Shown here piece after piece: positions 61,776 through 64,000 of a stretch of 64,000 nt of DNA. The position numbers were made by a program, and so were the translations under genes. The stretch is from Cyclobacteriaceae bacterium (lineage in GTDB: Bacteria > Bacteroidota > Bacteroidia > Cytophagales > Cyclobacteriaceae): the NCBI GenBank assembly GCA_020832305.1, contig JAFIEV010000017.1:186001-250000 (forward strand). The letters are read 5' to 3'. Every line of letters starts with the position of its first letter. Within the stretch, counting starts at the first letter, position 1. The notes beneath the pieces are model-generated. The model was not told the origin of the DNA. It searched no databases and was given only the letters and a program-made list of their open reading frames with translations.

Positions 61776-61806
61776 TTTGTGATAAATATAAATTTTTCTA
61801 CCTTTG
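61776..61806 (+). promoter_or_regulatory. Promoter of the rplC-rplD-rplW-rplB cluster
   Basis: TTTG (61776-61779), 19 bases, then TACCTTTG (61799-61806), an exact match and nearly the same -7 context (TACCTTTGCA) as the rpsL promoter. It lies 51 bases before rplC. Confidence 0.88.
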
Positions 61807-61857
61807 CAGTCCTTTCAAGAAAAGGGAAGAAATTTACACATTTGAATAATTAAACAA

Positions 61858-62490
61858 ATGTCCGGAATAATAGGAAAAAAAGTTGGAATGACTAGTTTTT
61901 ACGGTGCCGATGGACAAAACGTTGCATGCACGCTAATAGAAGCTGGTCCTTGTGTAGTAACACAAGTCAAAAATGTTGAAACCGACGGGTATAATGCCAT
62001 ACAATTGTCTTTTGACGAAAGAAAATTAAAAAATACGCCAAAAGCATTGCAGGGACATTTCAACAAGGCTAATACTACACCGAAGAAAAAAGTTGTTGAA
62101 TTCAGAGACTTCAGGCAGGAATATGAAGGCGCCGTTAAAACTGGCGATACCATATTGGCCGGAGAAGTTTTTGTAGAAGGTGACTTTATTGATGCAATAG
62201 GTACTTCCAAAGGGAAGGGATTTCAGGGTGTGGTAAAGCGCCATAACTTTTCAGGAGTTGGAGAGGCCACTCACGGTCAACACAACCGGTTGCGAGCTCC
62301 GGGATCTATAGGAGCCTGTTCCTTCCCATCAAGGGTTTTCAAAGGTATGCGAATGGCTGGTAGAACCGGAGGCAGACGCGTTAAATTGGTCAATCTCAGA
62401 ATTTTGAAAATTGTTCCTGAGAAAAATCTGATTCTGGTAAGTGGTTCTGTACCCGGAGCCAACAATTCTTATGTAATATTAGAAAAATAA
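61858..62490 (+). CDS. rplC: 50S ribosomal protein L3
   Basis: L3 is 210 residues and is an early 50S assembly protein. It shows [18 protein letters not shown] at the N-terminus, [19 protein letters not shown] and the C-terminal loop segment [32 protein letters not shown]. It heads the cluster driven by its own promoter. Confidence 0.98.
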   Translation: MSGIIGKKVGMTSFYGADGQNVACTLIEAGPCVVTQVKNVETDGYNAIQLSFDERKLKNTPKALQGHFNKANTTPKKKVVEFRDFRQEYEGAVKTGDTILAGEVFVEGDFIDAIGTSKGKGFQGVVKRHNFSGVGEATHGQHNRLRAPGSIGACSFPSRVFKGMRMAGRTGGRRVKLVNLRILKIVPEKNLILVSGSVPGANNSYVILEK

Positions 62491-62492
62491 AA

Positions 62493-63119
62493 ATGGAGCT
62501 CGCTGTATATAATATTAAAGGAGAAGACACGGGAAGAAAAATCTCACTCGATGATTCCATTTTCGGTATAGAACCTAATGAACACGCAGTTTATCTCGAC
62601 GTTAAACATTACCTGGCTGCACAAAGGCAAGGTACGCATAAGTCAAAGGAGAGAAACGAAATCAAAGGGTCTACCAAAAAGATAAAGAAACAAAAAGGTA
62701 CGGGTAGCGCTCGTGCAGGTAGCATAAAATCACCTCTTTTTGTTGGTGGGGGTAGAATTTTTGGCCCTCGTCCGAGAGACTACGATTTTAAACTTAATAA
62801 AAAAGTTAAAAAGCTCGCCCGTAAAAGTGCATTAAGTGCCAAAGCCAAAGAACAGTTACTATGGGTAATTGAAGATTTCAGCTTTGAAAAACCACGTACA
62901 AAATCTTTTGTAGAGTTGCTTAAGAACTTCAATCTGCAGGATAAAAAGTCATTGTTTGTCCTTGCAGAACCTGATGCAAATGTTGTTTTGTCAGGGAGAA
63001 ATCTTAAGAATGCAAAAGTTTCGCATGCTGACTCACTTAATACATATGATGTATTAAGATACGAGAATCTTATATTATCTGAAGGCTCCTTAGAGCAAAT
63101 AAAAAGCATTTTGAATTAA
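62493..63119 (+). CDS. rplD: 50S ribosomal protein L4
   Basis: L4 is 208 residues and has a loop reaching the exit tunnel ([45 protein letters not shown]). In E. coli it represses the S10 operon at the mRNA leader. It starts 2 bases after the rplC stop. Confidence 0.97.
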   Translation: MELAVYNIKGEDTGRKISLDDSIFGIEPNEHAVYLDVKHYLAAQRQGTHKSKERNEIKGSTKKIKKQKGTGSARAGSIKSPLFVGGGRIFGPRPRDYDFKLNKKVKKLARKSALSAKAKEQLLWVIEDFSFEKPRTKSFVELLKNFNLQDKKSLFVLAEPDANVVLSGRNLKNAKVSHADSLNTYDVLRYENLILSEGSLEQIKSILN

Positions 63120-63127
63120 GCAAAATC

Positions 63128-63415
63128 ATGAGTGTACTTATAAAACCTCTGGTTACCGAAAAAATGTCTGATCTTAATGATAAAGGCAAATACGGTTTTC
63201 TGGTAAATATAAATGCCAATAAAATTGACATAAAGGCAGCCGTTGAAAAGCTCTACGGTGTAAATGTAGAATCAGTAAATACGATTCGTTACCAGGGAAA
63301 GAAAAAAACCCGTTACACAAAGACTAAAATTGTGACAGGCAGAACAAAAGCCCTTAAAAAGGCTATCGTTAAAGTTGCCGAGGGTGAAGTTATAGATTTT
63401 TACAGCGGTATTTAA
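63128..63415 (+). CDS. rplW: 50S ribosomal protein L23
   Basis: L23 is 95 residues and lies at the tunnel exit, the docking site for trigger factor and SRP. It shows IKPLVTEKMSDLNDKGKYGFLVNINANKIDIKAAVEKLYGVNVESVNTI and YQGKKKTRYTKTK. It is 8 bases after rplD and 12 bases before rplB. Confidence 0.97.
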   Translation: MSVLIKPLVTEKMSDLNDKGKYGFLVNINANKIDIKAAVEKLYGVNVESVNTIRYQGKKKTRYTKTKIVTGRTKALKKAIVKVAEGEVIDFYSGI

Positions 63416-63427
63416 TCAATCAGATCG

Positions 63428-64000
63428 ATGGCAGTAAAAAAATTAAGACCCATAACCCCAGGCCAGCGTTTTAGAACAGCCCCGGTATTTGATACCATTA
63501 CGGCTGACAAGCCAGAAAAATCTCTGGTCAGGTCAATTAAGAAAAGCGGTGGACGAAATAACACCGGCAAAATGACCATGCGTTATCTTGGCGGAGGGCA
63601 TAAGAGAAAATTCAGAGAAATTGATTTTCTCAGACGTAAGAGAGATATTCCGGCAGTAGTAAATTCAATACAATACGATCCAAACCGCACAGGACATATA
63701 GCACTTCTGTTCTATAAAGATGGTGCAAAGTCATATATACTGGCACCTGAGGGTTTGAAGCCTGGTCAGGAAATAATTGCTGGTGAAAATGTTGCTCCGG
63801 AAGTTGGTAATGCATTGCCATTATCAAAAATTCCTCTGGGTACTATTATTCATAGTGTAGAATTAAAGCCAGGTCAAGGTGCAGCATTAGCCAGGAGCGC
63901 AGGTTCTTATGCTCAGTTGCTTGCCAGAGAAGGAAACTATGTAACGATAAAATTGCCTTCAGGCGAAATGAGACTTGTACTCAGCAAGTGTTTTGCAACT
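63428..64000 (+). CDS. rplB: 50S ribosomal protein L2, N-terminal part, truncated by window edge
   Basis: L2 is needed for peptidyl transferase activity and subunit joining. The frame opens at ATG 63428 ([21 protein letters not shown]) and is open to the last base, giving 191 of the usual ~275 residues. [16 protein letters not shown] and the NAxPL region ([26 protein letters not shown]) identify it. The C-terminal catalytic-site region lies outside the window. Confidence 0.97.
   Translation, partial: MAVKKLRPITPGQRFRTAPVFDTITADKPEKSLVRSIKKSGGRNNTGKMTMRYLGGGHKRKFREIDFLRRKRDIPAVVNSIQYDPNRTGHIALLFYKDGAKSYILAPEGLKPGQEIIAGENVAPEVGNALPLSKIPLGTIIHSVELKPGQGAALARSAGSYAQLLAREGNYVTIKLPSGEMRLVLSKCFAT

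Overview
The window is chromosomal DNA of a Bacteroidota bacterium, most likely Cytophagales-like; this rests on gene content and not on a database search. Supporting signs are moderate GC (roughly 40 % by eye), almost no Shine-Dalgarno sequences, repeated matches to the Bacteroidota promoter pattern TTTG-N18-21-TAnnTTTG, a type IX secretion (T9SS) C-terminal sorting domain, a very long NusB, DUF2851 and DUF3467 proteins, and a yajC-ybbR-coaE order.

Region 1 (1-12.5 kb) is metabolic. The end of an L-serine dehydratase gene converges on a metY-metX operon for direct sulfhydrylation of O-acetylhomoserine. That operon has an elaborate leader: a good promoter, a SAM-I riboswitch, and then a 33-codon ORF ending Met-Met-Cys x6 followed by a hairpin. 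A secreted GH2 beta-galactosidase, a DinB-fold protein, a TPR/SpoIIE phosphatase, a nucleoside phosphorylase, the tRNA hydroxylase TrhO and a NeuD-type acyltransferase follow.

Region 2 (12.5-30.8 kb) holds a membrane pyrophosphatase, a small cytochrome-b5-like protein, pyrD, ftsK, lolA and pyrF. It then becomes more accessory: a membrane-anchored alpha/beta hydrolase, a T9SS protein with four tandem repeats and a PKD domain, a beta-helix protein, DUF2851, a polytopic membrane protein and a lipoprotein.

Region 3 (31-44.8 kb) is housekeeping: an ABC exporter, a leucine-type dehydrogenase, nusB-ytxH-DUF1573-yajC-ybbR-coaE, an ECF sigma/anti-sigma pair, gmk, nadD, frr, pyrH, a biotin carrier protein and an M1 aminopeptidase.

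Region 4 (44.8-64 kb) is the translation/transcription supercluster: tRNA-Tyr, tRNA-Gly, tRNA-Thr, tuf, tRNA-Trp, secE, nusG, rplK, rplA, rplJ, rplL, rpoB, rpoC, DUF3467, rpsL, rpsG, fusA, rpsJ, then a terminator and a new promoter before rplC, rplD, rplW and rplB, which runs off the end. Several promoters here have their -33 box inside or just after the preceding inverted repeat or terminator.

The most interesting item is the metYX leader, which appears to join a SAM sensor to a Met/Cys-codon sensor. I saw no CRISPR array, insertion sequence, prophage or defence island.
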